From: Adelphocoris suturalis
Lineage: Eukaryota; Arthropoda; Insecta; Hemiptera; Miridae
Length of the DNA: 64,000 bases
Direction of reading: 5' to 3'
Assembly (NCBI GenBank): GCA_030762985.1
Contig: CM061040.1
Location: 15,859,922-15,923,921 of the forward strand
In this document: positions 1 to 9,832 of the stretch, piece by piece
How the letters are laid out: the number at the start of each line of letters is the position of its first letter
Position numbering within the stretch: the stretch's first letter is position 1
Made by a program: the position numbers and the translations under genes
Notes under the pieces: generated by a model
Told to the model about the DNA's origin: nothing
Databases searched by the model: none
The model's input: only the letters and a program-made list of their open reading frames with translations

Positions 1-377
1 TTTATGATTTTGATTGAATTTTGATTTTGACAAACATGGAATCAAATTCTATCTACAGCATGGTTCTAGCCTTAGACAGCATGGTTCTAGGATTGGTTAT
101 ACAGGTATACTTCCATAAGAGTAGTTCAATCTGAATTTGGACAATGTTTCATGCAAATATTACCGATTTTTACAACTAGCGAACGGCATTATTTCGATTT
201 TTGACTGATTTTTCAACTTTGAAATTTTTGAAAACTTGATACATATTCTTATAGGAAATTTTACGCTGAATCCGAATATACCACATGTTAGTATGCTGAA
301 AAAATTATTTCGCACAACAAATCGCAAAAAACAGGCTACTTTGAAATTGTTGACTACATTTTTACGGACAGTTATCG

Positions 378-394
378 TCTGGAATGACACATAT

Positions 395-425
<31 letters not shown>

Positions 426-510
426 CATACATACATACATAAAAAAATGCGTTAAACTTCAGAATATGATTCAGAATACCCTAAAACGGATTTCTGCATA
501 AAAATTTTTC
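378..510. repeat. Interspersed repeat fragment with internal CATA microsatellite
   Basis: A CATA/TA microsatellite (about 390-441) is flanked on the left by ATCGTCTGGAATGA and on the right by an AAACTTCAGAA...CAGAAT..CCCT segment. The same flanks surround the TA microsatellite at 15022-15070, so both are copies of one interspersed repeat whose simple-sequence core differs. Nothing coding is seen in 1-600; short reading frames there come from the microsatellite. Confidence 0.6.
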
Positions 511-631
511 AAAAATTCACATTCTACAAATTTTGAAGCGAGAGCAATAGCTTAATTTTCTTCAAAAATTCGCTAAAACAATGTCCCAGATGTTTTGAAA
601 TGAAATAGAGGAAGCCAAGTAAAGCTCTTAC

Positions 632-837
632 CTGTGCTGGGCTATAGTGATTCGTTGCTGAGAGATTAGTTAATTTTCCTGTGTAAGGGAACATATCTTC
701 ATATTCAATAAGTAATGAATCACAACCAGCGGCAGACATCTTGGGAAGCAAGTTCTTCAGGTAAAGAACATTTGGAGGTGCTCCTTTCAAGTCCAGATGA
801 ACTGTCAGCAGCAGCCTTTCTGGAAGTTCAGCCCTCA
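632..837 (-). CDS. HEXD: Hexosaminidase D-like, coding exon 2 (gene continues off left edge)
   Basis: This exon carries the start of the glycoside hydrolase family 20 domain of hexosaminidase D, an enzyme that removes terminal beta-linked N-acetylhexosamine. The conserved strings HLDLKGAPP and LLIEYEDMFPY are directly readable, and a YSPAQ motif precedes the 3' boundary. The acceptor is CTTCTTCAG at 838-846 and the donor is CAG/GTAAGAG at 632/631. Its 206 nt are 2 bases plus 68 codons, which matches the phase-1 donor of the exon at 1546-1675. The frame stays open a little past the donor to 524, but that part has no family similarity and is intron. The remaining catalytic-domain exons must lie left of base 1; none is recognisable in 1-500. 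Family assignment is strong; identity as the single orthologue is inferred. Confidence 0.85.
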
Positions 838-1545
838 CTGAAGAAGATAGGTACCCGTTTTATTAGACAGTTCTATGTATAGCTTAGAAAAATATCTTGG
901 GAAATTAACTTTTGCCGGTTAGTTCTCCATAAATTGATACATCTAGAATCTAATTCTTGTACGCGTTTGGGAAGTTGAAAATTACATGATCACATTGAAC
1001 ACTTCTTGGCCGGGAAACGTTGAGACGATTTAGGTCAAAACGAACGGTGTATGTCCTTCACCAATTAAGAGAAATATCTCAACAATATTTTTATGTTAAT
1101 GAACGTCTGCTTCAGAGAAATCAGAACCTAGTCAATGTTGATGTTGGTTAGGAAGGATAAAATCCAGAAACGGTCTAACGAATTGGAAGGCTTTCCAGGA
1201 TTTCTTCTCAGCCTGTCTGCAAATCCCGGATACTCTCATAGTTCTCTCAATAATAATTCATGAAGTTGCTCTCTATAATTCATAAAATAAGATAAATCTT
1301 AAAAATTAATTTCAATAAATTCCGTTTGGATAAAAGGTCGTCATTAACCTGACAGATCTTTCCATACGTTATGAATGTTTACCTGCTCAACTTCTTATTT
1401 TGAAAATGAAATTTGGATTAGCTCTTTAATGTTCACATTATAAGCAGGTAAGTTGAAATGTTATTGATCTCCATATTTCGTTTTCGAAAGTACCATTTCA
1501 TTAACTGTATAGTGTAGAAATAATATAAGTTTGAATGCTAGTTAC

Positions 1546-1675
1546 CGAATTCCGACGGTTTTTCCGGTTGAAGTGATCTCTTCTCTCTTCTCATCATGGT
1601 GCGGATCTCCCAAATACCAGCAATGACTGTTGCGGAGACAATGATCACCCATAAATGCCGCTTTATGAACCTCAT
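1546..1675 (-). CDS. HEXD: Hexosaminidase D-like, coding exon 1 (signal anchor)
   Basis: The ATG at 1675-1673 is the first after an in-frame TGA about 27 bases upstream, which supports it as the start. The 43 codons plus one base encode a short basic N-terminus (MRFIKRH), a hydrophobic stretch (about residues 8-24) and then basic residues (RRKR-like), so a type II signal anchor is predicted. The donor is TTCG/GTAACT at 1546/1545, and phase 1 fits the next exon exactly across a 708-nt intron (838-1545). Mammalian HEXD lacks such an anchor, so this copy is probably membrane-tethered in the secretory pathway, which is an inference. A possible 5'UTR acceptor (TTAACAG) lies at about 1743-1749. No TATA element could be assigned. 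Confidence 0.7.
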
Positions 1676-1749
1676 CCCTTCTCTTTGGAAAGGGTGGTCA
1701 AGTCAACGGCTTGAGGCATTCAACCCCGAAGTATAACGCCACCTGTTAA

Positions 1750-2468
1750 CAACAAAGCAATGGAATTGATTAATATTTTGAAATATGAGCTGGTGAATGT
1801 GCTCCTTCAATTTAATATGACTAGCACTATTTGTCAATGATACTCTGAGTCAATGTCATTTTGCTACACCATGAAACGTAGGATTATAAACGTAGGATTC
1901 ACGCATGTTAGTTTCATATTGTTATGTAAGAATATAGATTCTTGCGAGGCTTGCACTCGTACCCCCAACGGAGAAGTTTAACGTGTGATGGTGGAAAGAC
2001 TGAGGAAACTAGTTTGTGTTGCAAGAGGCTGGTGTCTTGGGCGCTCCAAATTTTCGCATGGAGAGGACCCTTTCATGATGATGATGAACATCGCTGGCAC
2101 TGGTGAGGTTCTGGAGCACCGCCAATGATGATTGTACTCCTCTCGCATATTACCGGGTAAGAGTGTGAGGTTTTACAATCAATGCGTGAGGTTTTGATGC
2201 TCCTGATTCTTGGGGCCATTACGCAAAAGTAGATGGGAGTTATCGTCTACCAAAGCAGAGCGAAATTCACCAGGCTGGTGAATGTTTGTGCAAACATCCC
2301 TCATAGGGAGATCGCAGGTGTTCGACCGTGAAGGTGGACCTAGCAACATACTTGGTAGGTCTTAGAAAGAGATGTTCGAAGAAAGTAAAGATCATTACTG
2401 AAGACCTAGAGCTGAACATCTTCGCCAGTATCCGAGAATGGACGGGAGTAAGATGAGGAACGCGAGGG
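1750..2468. other. Intergenic or 5' flank of hexosaminidase D gene, nothing recognised
   Basis: There is no ORF with recognisable content. Base composition rises from AT-rich to mixed around 1960-2400, which may be an old repeat, but no terminal repeats or coding motifs were found. Confidence 0.4.
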
Positions 2469-2469
2469 T

Positions 2470-2534
<65 letters not shown>

Positions 2535-2603
2535 TTTGAGAGAGAGAAAACGCTAGAGAGAGAGAGATAAACCTCACTGCTGAGAGAGAGAGAGAGAGAG
2601 AGA
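2470..2603. repeat. (GA)n microsatellite, interrupted
   Basis: A run of about 30 perfect GA units (2470-2531) is followed by imperfect GA blocks to about 2603. Apparent Leu/Ser-rich frames on the minus strand are artefacts of this repeat. Confidence 0.95.
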
Positions 2604-2639
2604 ATAATTTAATAAATTTATACGATCTTACAGAGGAGT

Positions 2640-3797
2640 AAAGGCTCTTGCTTGGGGTTTTTGGGAGTAAAGTCATGGTCGTCAAGATAGTTATAGTTCG
2701 AGAGTTGATGGAGTTGAGGGATCACATGTGGTCAGAGGATGGTTTTGAAGTCTCGGCATTACATTTGATCAAGCCTAAGGGTAAAATTGAGGGGTTGAAA
2801 TATATAACTATATATGATCAAATAGAGCATTACGAAATTGGTTAAAGTGCTGATTGTGGTTTTTGCTTCCGAATCAACCTCTTGTCAGCGGTAGCTTCGG
2901 GGGATGAACGATTTTTGTCTCTAACATTGAAATTTCCTTTAGCTTTTTACGTTTTAGACCATTCTGAACAACTTTCGTTCCGTATCAGTCTATTTGTTTG
3001 TGTGTCCGCAAATCCGCGTAACAAGCTTAATTTCCACAATTTCCATCTGATTTTGATGAAATTTTCAGGGAACGTGCGTGGTTGGGTTGCAGACAGTTTT
3101 CCACGAGCTTCACTAATTCTAAATCAATACTTTACCCAGAACTTGCGCAAATGTAAATTTCGTCAAACATAATCTTCTTACGCCCTAGTCGTCTGATCTC
3201 GCTCAAATTCGGAGGAAAGTAGGGAAAAGACGATTTAATAATCCCATATATTTATATTATTTGATCACGATTGATGTATCATCGCTGCTGCGCATGAAAA
3301 ATATTGTAAAATCCTTATAACAAGCCTAATTTCTACATTGTTCTTCCGATTTCTACATTTTCAGGGAATGTACGAGTTAGACTGTAGCCTCCTATCAGTT
3401 TCATTGTTCACAAATGAATACTTAGCTTTGCTCATGCGTAATACCAAGTATAATTTTTTCATTGCCTAATTGAAGTCTCACACTACAGCTTGATTATTTC
3501 TCCCAACCATAAATAGGAACGCGCTATGGACTATTTAAAGATTAATTAAAACATTTCAATGACCTATATATTCATGTTACGGATATGAGGAAACTATGTG
3601 TCACACCCATTTCTGTTTACTATTTTCAATTATTCCGATTATAAATCTTTCTAACCGAGCAAGACATTTTTTTAGCCCCCCCCCTCCTCCTCAAATTTGT
3701 TGGTTTACGTTTCAATCGAATTAAAAAATCCGTCCGTCCACCCTCCAGAGCTTATACGAACTAAATCACTCATGACGAAGTAGTGGAAACCCATTTC
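2640..3797. other. AT-rich spacer with two diverged direct repeats
   Basis: About 3019-3150 and 3316-3450 are diverged copies of one segment; both contain AACAAGC(T/C)TAATTTC, then ATTTTCAGGGAA(C/T)GT, then a CAAAT(G/C)AATACTT-like block. This points to an old interspersed repeat. No gene is recognised. Confidence 0.4.
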
Positions 3798-3925
3798 AAA
3801 ACGGAAGTTAGTGAAAAACGTTATCTATTTCCACGAAAAATAAAGAGTTACGATGTTATATATGTAACATTGTAACTCTTCATTTTTCCTGGAAATAGAC
3901 AACGTTTTTCACTAACTTCCGTTTT
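3798..3925. repeat. 128-bp near-perfect hairpin (inverted repeat)
   Basis: The left arm 3798-3860 (AAAACGGAAGTTAGTG...) is the reverse complement of the right arm 3861-3925 (...CACTAACTTCCGTTTT) with only a few mismatches and essentially no loop; the centre is TTATATATGTAA. It could fold into a stem of about 60 bp. No target duplication is obvious, so a MITE origin is possible but unproven. Confidence 0.8.
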
Positions 3926-4955
3926 CACCAGAGCTTTCTCCAAAACTACTGGAACAAAGTTTATGAAACTTAGGTTATTAATCACATTTAGGGTTTATTG
4001 ACCCTAGAAGCTCGGCATCAATTTTTACCAACCCCAAAGGGTGGGGTTTAAGGGCTGAAATATTCTAAAATCGCGATCTCGAACATTTTCTGGATAACTG
4101 TAATGATTTTCTGGTTGTCATTGATAGACATTATCTTAAAGAATCGAATGAAACCAACCGGGGTGCTGTACGTTAATCCGTTCGTCCTCCGTTCGAACTT
4201 TGAGAGCGAAATCGCGCGAAAGTAGGTAGTGACGTATTTGAATTAGTGAGATAATCACTAAATGCCATTGATGACTTCAAGTTCGTGAAATCGTAATACA
4301 TAATTCCAAGATAAAATTCCAATGGAATTTCGACTTCACGAAATCGAGTTTATTACGACTGTTGTCCCTGCGAATGGACTACTGAAGCGATGGTAGGTGA
4401 TTTATTTTATCTCATAAATTTTCTGTTGGTAGGTACCTACTTACATATCGCAATACTTGGATCAGGGGGACTAGGAAAATGTAGGTGTACTGACTGATTG
4501 CATTAATTGTCCTTCTCTAGGGGCCTGTATCTACGCAGTCATATATTGATGACAAAGCCAGCCTTTTGCTCGACCACCGCAAAATTGCATCAAGCAAATA
4601 ATTTACAAAGACTGTGCATGTTAGTAGGCCTACAAGAGCCGAGGCCGAAAATCGTAGTTTTTTAAGGAAAAGGTTTGAGATTAGATTTTGAAATTGTAGT
4701 CCATTTCGAGTGAACAAATCATTGTCTGCCACCTTAAAAGTGGTGGAATTCAAAATGGCAGCCTAATAAAGAAGGCTAAATTTGCCCATCATGAAGTTTT
4801 TCTCTAATAATTCCTAAACCATTATTCCTACAGAAATTTTTATGAGTAGCAAAGTTGTTGAACATGAAAAACCATGGCCATTCGACCCAAAAACTATGAA
4901 TCACCTCCCATTATAAGCGAATTACAACAATTGAAAAACGGGCTAATTTTGGGTC
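3926..4955. other. Intergenic sequence, nothing recognised
   Basis: AT-rich sequence with only short, featureless reading frames (for example 4517-4753 on the minus strand). No splice-supported exon, RNA gene or terminal repeat was seen. Confidence 0.4.
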
Positions 4956-4959
4956 AGTA

Positions 4960-5758
4960 CTTTCCTCTCCCTAAATTATTAAATTATTCGCAAATCATTT
5001 TCCAATTGATGTGCGAATTAAATTAGTGCAAGCTCTTATCCTGCCATTTTTTGACTATGCTTGTTTAGCCTATTGCGATATTACCAATGAAAAGATTAAA
5101 ATCTTGCAGAGGGCCCAAAACGCAACGATACGCTTCATTTTCAAATTAAAATTAGACGACCACGTGACAGGTTATTATCATCGACTAGAGTGGCTAAAAA
5201 TTAAGGAACGGCATGAGCTAGCTTTAGGATCAATGATGTTCAAACTGTTAAAATTCAATAGTCCTGCATATTTGAATCAGCATATCCGGATGAGGGCACA
5301 AGTACATTGTATACCTACCAGAACTGCGCAAACAACTCTCGAAATGCCATCGCATAAAACATCATTTTTTGAGAAATCCTTTTTAACCCAAGGGATTAAA
5401 CTATATAATGAAAATAGAATGCTTTTCGCCACTGACCAATCTGTTACCACTTTCAAAAAGAATTTTAAGGAAAAATTGTTAGCGAGATACGCCTTATAAT
5501 AAAAATAAATATATATATATTTTTTTAGTAGAGGATGAAGCCAAGTTCATTTAATTCATATAATTTATTGTGACTATATTATTTTATTATTATTATAATT
5601 TTTGTTTTGTTTTTTGTTTTGTTAAAGTATTACTTGTTCAAGTGTGAAACCTGACTTAAAGTGTGTAACCTTATTTTTTTCTGTGTGTATTGGAAGAGAG
5701 GGCCTCCTGGCCCTAAATATGTACAGAATATCTAATAAACGAAGTCAATCAATCAATC
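4960..5758 (+). mobile_element. 5'-truncated LINE (CR1/L2/jockey-type) fragment
   Basis: Only the C-terminal part of a reverse transcriptase and a short 3'UTR remain. The 3' end is AATAAACGAAG followed by three TCAA units (5743-5758), the short-repeat tail typical of CR1/L2-type LINEs rather than a poly(A) tail. The left boundary is approximate because it depends on where the protein similarity begins. Confidence 0.65.
4978..5499 (+). pseudogene. LINE reverse transcriptase C-terminal domain (partial)
   Basis: The open frame reads through the post-catalytic part of a non-LTR reverse transcriptase. It has an LILPFFDYACLAY segment (equivalent to the usual L..P.LDY...W), then KIKILQRAQNATIRFI and a WLKIKERHELAL block, and it ends at TAA 5497-5499. 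None of the catalytic motifs (FADD and others) is present, so it is a dead 5'-truncated copy. It has no methionine start of its own. Its frame is intact, suggesting moderate age. The exact clade cannot be assigned from this piece alone. Confidence 0.7.
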
Positions 5759-5765
5759 TCTCCGC

Positions 5766-6117
5766 TTAGACTTTTGACCTTAGAAAATCACCTAGCAGCC
5801 TTAATATTGGTTTGATTCAGGTCTGCTCAATTTCATTCGATTAAGGGTTAAATACTTCCCAAATTTCATATCGAACAAGATTTAGCTCAGACTATTTCCC
5901 GTTAAAGTAAAAAGTAAAACGCCTTTTCTGCGAACTATGTGTAATATAACATAAAATTCATGAGTTCTGCTGTAAGTCCATGGGGAAAGATCTTAAATAA
6001 AATGTGCTCGATATGAACTTTGGAAAGTATTTAACCCTGAGTGGAATGAGTTTTGGCAGACTGAATCAGACCAATATTAACGCCACTAGGAGATTTTGTA
6101 GGGTAAAAATCAATATG
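5766..6117. repeat. Foldback/MITE-like element, about 125-bp inverted arms
   Basis: The left arm 5766-5895 and the reverse complement of 5990-6117 align along their length with scattered mismatches. Shared blocks are TTAATATTGGT, TGATTCAG, GGGTTAAATACTT and TTCATATCGA. The spacer is about 95 bp. It sits directly after the LINE tail. No target duplication was identified. Confidence 0.7.
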
Positions 6118-6169
6118 GGGGGAGGAGACCTCTAGTCTAGATCTCTGAGCCTAATTTTCTTCATCGACT

Positions 6170-6350
6170 AATGGTGCTGAAACATCAAATGTAGCTCCTT
6201 TGGGACATGTAGAATACAATTACAAAGGATGGAGAGGCTATTATCAGCTGTGGAACCTCTAAGGATAATTTCTTTCCAAAGCGACTTAGGTGCTGAAATT
6301 TAGATGTTGCTCCTTCGGGATACCTCGATAACAATTACAAGGTATGTAAA
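6170..6350. repeat. Diverged direct repeat, about 117-bp period
   Basis: Two copies of GGTGCTGAAA...GTAGCTCCTT.GGGA...ACAATTACAA begin near 6173 and 6290. This is a small imperfect tandem duplication with no coding content. Confidence 0.5.
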
Positions 6351-8095
6351 CGCACTACATATAATAAAAAGCATAAAATTGTGAGGAGCTGTAATAGTGT
6401 GAACTCTTTTGGGAGGCATGAACCGTCAAGTTTTGATGATATTATTTTATTTAAGGGACTTAATAATTATAGACCAATGTTTTGCGTAGAAGGGCTATCT
6501 AATAGATAAATAATTAAACCTTTGTGTAATAATTTGCAGTTTTATTTTATTTTTCCATTTTTCTAATTTCTCCGCCAAAGAATTGAATGATACCACTTGA
6601 ACACTGTACCTGTGTTTATCCGTTCGCTCTACTTGAAGGATTCTTTCCGAAAAAGTTCAATCTCCTGCTAAAAATCGTTTAAGCAAAATTTATTTTAGTG
6701 TGTCATAAGAGGAAAAAACCCCCTCGAATTTTTATAGTAAGTAGGTAATACAATTAGGTTGTATCATGAACATTACTGGCATCCAAAGTCTAAAATATGA
6801 AATTGTATATAGGGAGAATAATTATCTAGGTGTTTAACTTTAAATAATTATGTTACAGAGGGGTTAATGCTGATTGAACTATGCAATTTCCTTGTGAAAC
6901 GTAGACTAATTTTGTCTGGTCACGATAAAGGTTCATTAATTTATATAAAAATAAGGGATTTCGGTTTTTGAATTTGAAACCTTAATAGTTGGTGCTTAAA
7001 TTGACACCGGAGTGTTGTTATCTTCAATGGAATGGAGAATAAGAGTAACTGGGTGGAAACTAGATGTAATAGCCCCCAAAACAGTTTATATTTGATTGCA
7101 GAGATTTGGCAAAGGTACCCCTTGTTGACGTCAGCCGCATAAATATATCTCTTTTATCCTCCTATTTCATACGCGCGGGGGAAGTTGTCCAGTAAACATA
7201 CTAATCTAAAACAATTTTGAGATTAAGGCCTAGGTAAGTCAAATGTTGGAATCTAAGGAATATTGAAGTACGTTGTTATTTACTAGTTCTGATCGCATTA
7301 CACACTTAACGTATATTTAGGGACCAAAGTATTTAGAAAACCTACTGTTCTTTAGGATTGAATCTGTGCTCAGAATTGAGAATAGATAAGTATTAATGGA
7401 AATCATTCCTATGAAGGCTCTAATGATCAATTGAATACCGACCTGGAGGAGGTACCGACTCTCAAAAACTACTGTTTTGCCAGTCCTTGAAAAAAATTAA
7501 TAGCGAACACACAAGTCACAGGTAAGGATATTGATAGATACACGGAATGTACAAATACAGTTGTAAAATAGTGTTATAAAATAGTCAACGGCTCAATACA
7601 ATTTGAAATGACACAATGTACCTAGATGGTGTCGTAGGCTGTTGTTATTGAAGTGATGGGAGATACAAACATAAAAATACCTATACTTATGCAACTTGAC
7701 CATAATATATTATGAGAAAATTGTAACCTGTTCCCTGCGCTTTTAGAGTTGAAACAACTTTGGAATTTTGGATTCAGCTGTGGCTACAGTTATAAAATCC
7801 ATCAAATACCTAACACTGCTATTTAGGAGATTGAATGCCGACATTCCCAAAGGAGGCGAATCAAAATCGTGTTTGGGTGGAGTATTCCAGTGGTTCGAAA
7901 TTTCGTGTTTTTAACTTCGACTTCAAATCCAGAATAATTATTGGAAAAAAAACATGGAACGCTCAACCGCAAGTGATCATCACTGCACTATTTTTTCATC
8001 GAAACAGTGATGGGACAGTAGTGATTTTATGTTCTCATTTTCTATTTCTGGCCGGTATACTACCTCTCGAGGGCACGAGGTTTGTAAAACAATAT
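6351..8095. other. Intergenic sequence, nothing recognised
   Basis: AT-rich DNA without recognisable exons. The longest frame (7835-8104, plus) has no family signature and ends inside a tandem repeat, so I do not call it a gene. Confidence 0.4.
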
Positions 8096-8255
8096 AGAGA
8101 ATAAAGAAATGAATGGAGAAATGAATTTCTTATAAAATAGAGAATAAAGAGAATGAATAGAGAAATGAATTTCTCAGAATAAAATAGAGAATGAATAGAG
8201 AAATGAATTTCTCATAAAATAGAGAATAGAGAATAAAGAATTTCCCAGAATAGAC
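8096..8255. repeat. Short tandem repeat, unit about 50 bp
   Basis: Three to four imperfect units contain AATAGAGAAATGAATTTCT followed by an AAAATAGAGAAT-type segment. It is AT-rich with no coding capacity. Confidence 0.75.
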
Positions 8256-8446
8256 CTACACGCATTGAAAAAAAAGAAGAAAAACATATGAAATAATTAT
8301 TTTGGGAAGAAACCATTATAAATCAATACTGAAGTCTTTATTTTTCAATCTTGAAGCCATTTTCCACCCACCAAGCTCGAATTTCAAATGAGGAAGGTTA
8401 TGAGTAGCAATTGCGTGTTTCTCTCACTCCATCGGGCGGTCGGTTT

Positions 8447-8545
8447 TGGTTCGACCGCGGTCGACCCGTGGTCGATGCTACTCGTTCAACCGCTCATTGT
8501 TGGGATGGAACAGCCTAATTCGGTCGACCACGGTCGACGGGTTAG
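8447..8545. repeat. GC-rich imperfect inverted repeat around GGTCGAC motifs
   Basis: GCGGTCGACCCGTGGTCGA at about 8457 is roughly inverted by CGGTCGACCACGGTCGACG at 8521-8539, with about 50 bp between the arms. The arms are much more GC-rich than their surroundings. It could be a MITE terminus pair or a palindromic site cluster; no target duplication was found. Confidence 0.5.
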
Positions 8546-9485
8546 GTGGATGGAACAAAGCTCAATGCCTTCTTGATATCAGCTCTAAATCAATGTTTAA
8601 ACTTAAATCACCCTAATTTTGACGTATTCTATGGACGTATTATTCTGCAAATCGATGTTTACTGATAACAATGTAATCATTGATTACATTGGCGAAACCC
8701 GTTTGTTTTACGTCAACGTTCAAAACTCTAGTTCCGTAAAACAATGATCTACTTTAACCATGGTTACGGATTGTTGGTGAAACTTGCCTTTGGTGACCGG
8801 AGGGGCGCGGTTACCTCCTACACCTCAAGCTCGAGGTGAAGCATTGGCGCGACCAAAGACGCAAAAGCTTCTGCCGAGTTGAGTGGGCAGATTATAGTTT
8901 CCTTTCCTTACTCATCGGATACAGGTACAGGTGGACTATAATTAGTGGAAGAACAGAGTACGAGTCACATTGATCAAACGCCAAATTGAACAGTAATGTA
9001 TGTGTGTTCCTACTGCCATGTTTTCAGAAGTTGCCGGTGTCGGTGAGAATTTGTCTAAACAAATTGGCGTGGTTGTGGTTTGATTGCCTCCACATGAATT
9101 TGCACAAGTAGAATGCACATCGCACTGTTGGTTCACAAGGGGCGCAACTCAAAAAATGGCATTTTTGAGTTATTTACACTGTTAAAACCACCAGATCTAC
9201 ATGCAGGTACAAGAGGCGTTTTGATAGTACCAACTATTTCCGCTAGAATGCACAAAGAGTCCCTGTTGCATTTTTATAGTTGGAGGGGATTGTTCAAGAA
9301 CAAGGGGCGTAAGTCAAAAAGGTTTTATGACAGTTTGTAAGCGCCTACCTAGGTGTCCACCCCTTCCAGCTAGAGTTGCTAATTGCATGTGTCCTTTACT
9401 TAGGGTTACCATAAGTTTCCCCAGACCAAACCCGGACAGTTGACATGCGCGCGCATGTGTGTGTGTGTGCGTACGTATACGAGAC
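8546..9485. other. Intergenic sequence, no supported gene
   Basis: Several short frames lie here (8942-9136 minus, 9113-9340 plus). The second has two HKGRNSK/NKGRKSK-like segments but no family I can name and no splice or start support. A mixed TG/CG simple repeat is at 9440-9480. Confidence 0.35.
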
Positions 9486-9832
9486 AATATTGATTTGATT
9501 TATTTATTGGCATCAAAATAATATATGTGAACTACATTTATACAATTAAAAAAAGAAAACGAAAATGGTCAACAGTACGACTGATAGGTAAATAAGAAAA
9601 CAACTGACGCCCACCAGAAAATAAGTTCCTAAGAACTTGTGCTATCTGGTGGAGTCGCAAATCCAAGCATAGTCGTCATATATTAAGACTATGTAAATAA
9701 CAAAAACTCTCAAAAGCCTAATTATTGAAAAAAAAAAAAAAAAATAATAATAAAAACAAAAGCACTAAAACACTAAATTCGAAATAATTTCCATGAAAAA
9801 CGAAAATTCACTGAAAAGAAGGCTAACTAAAC

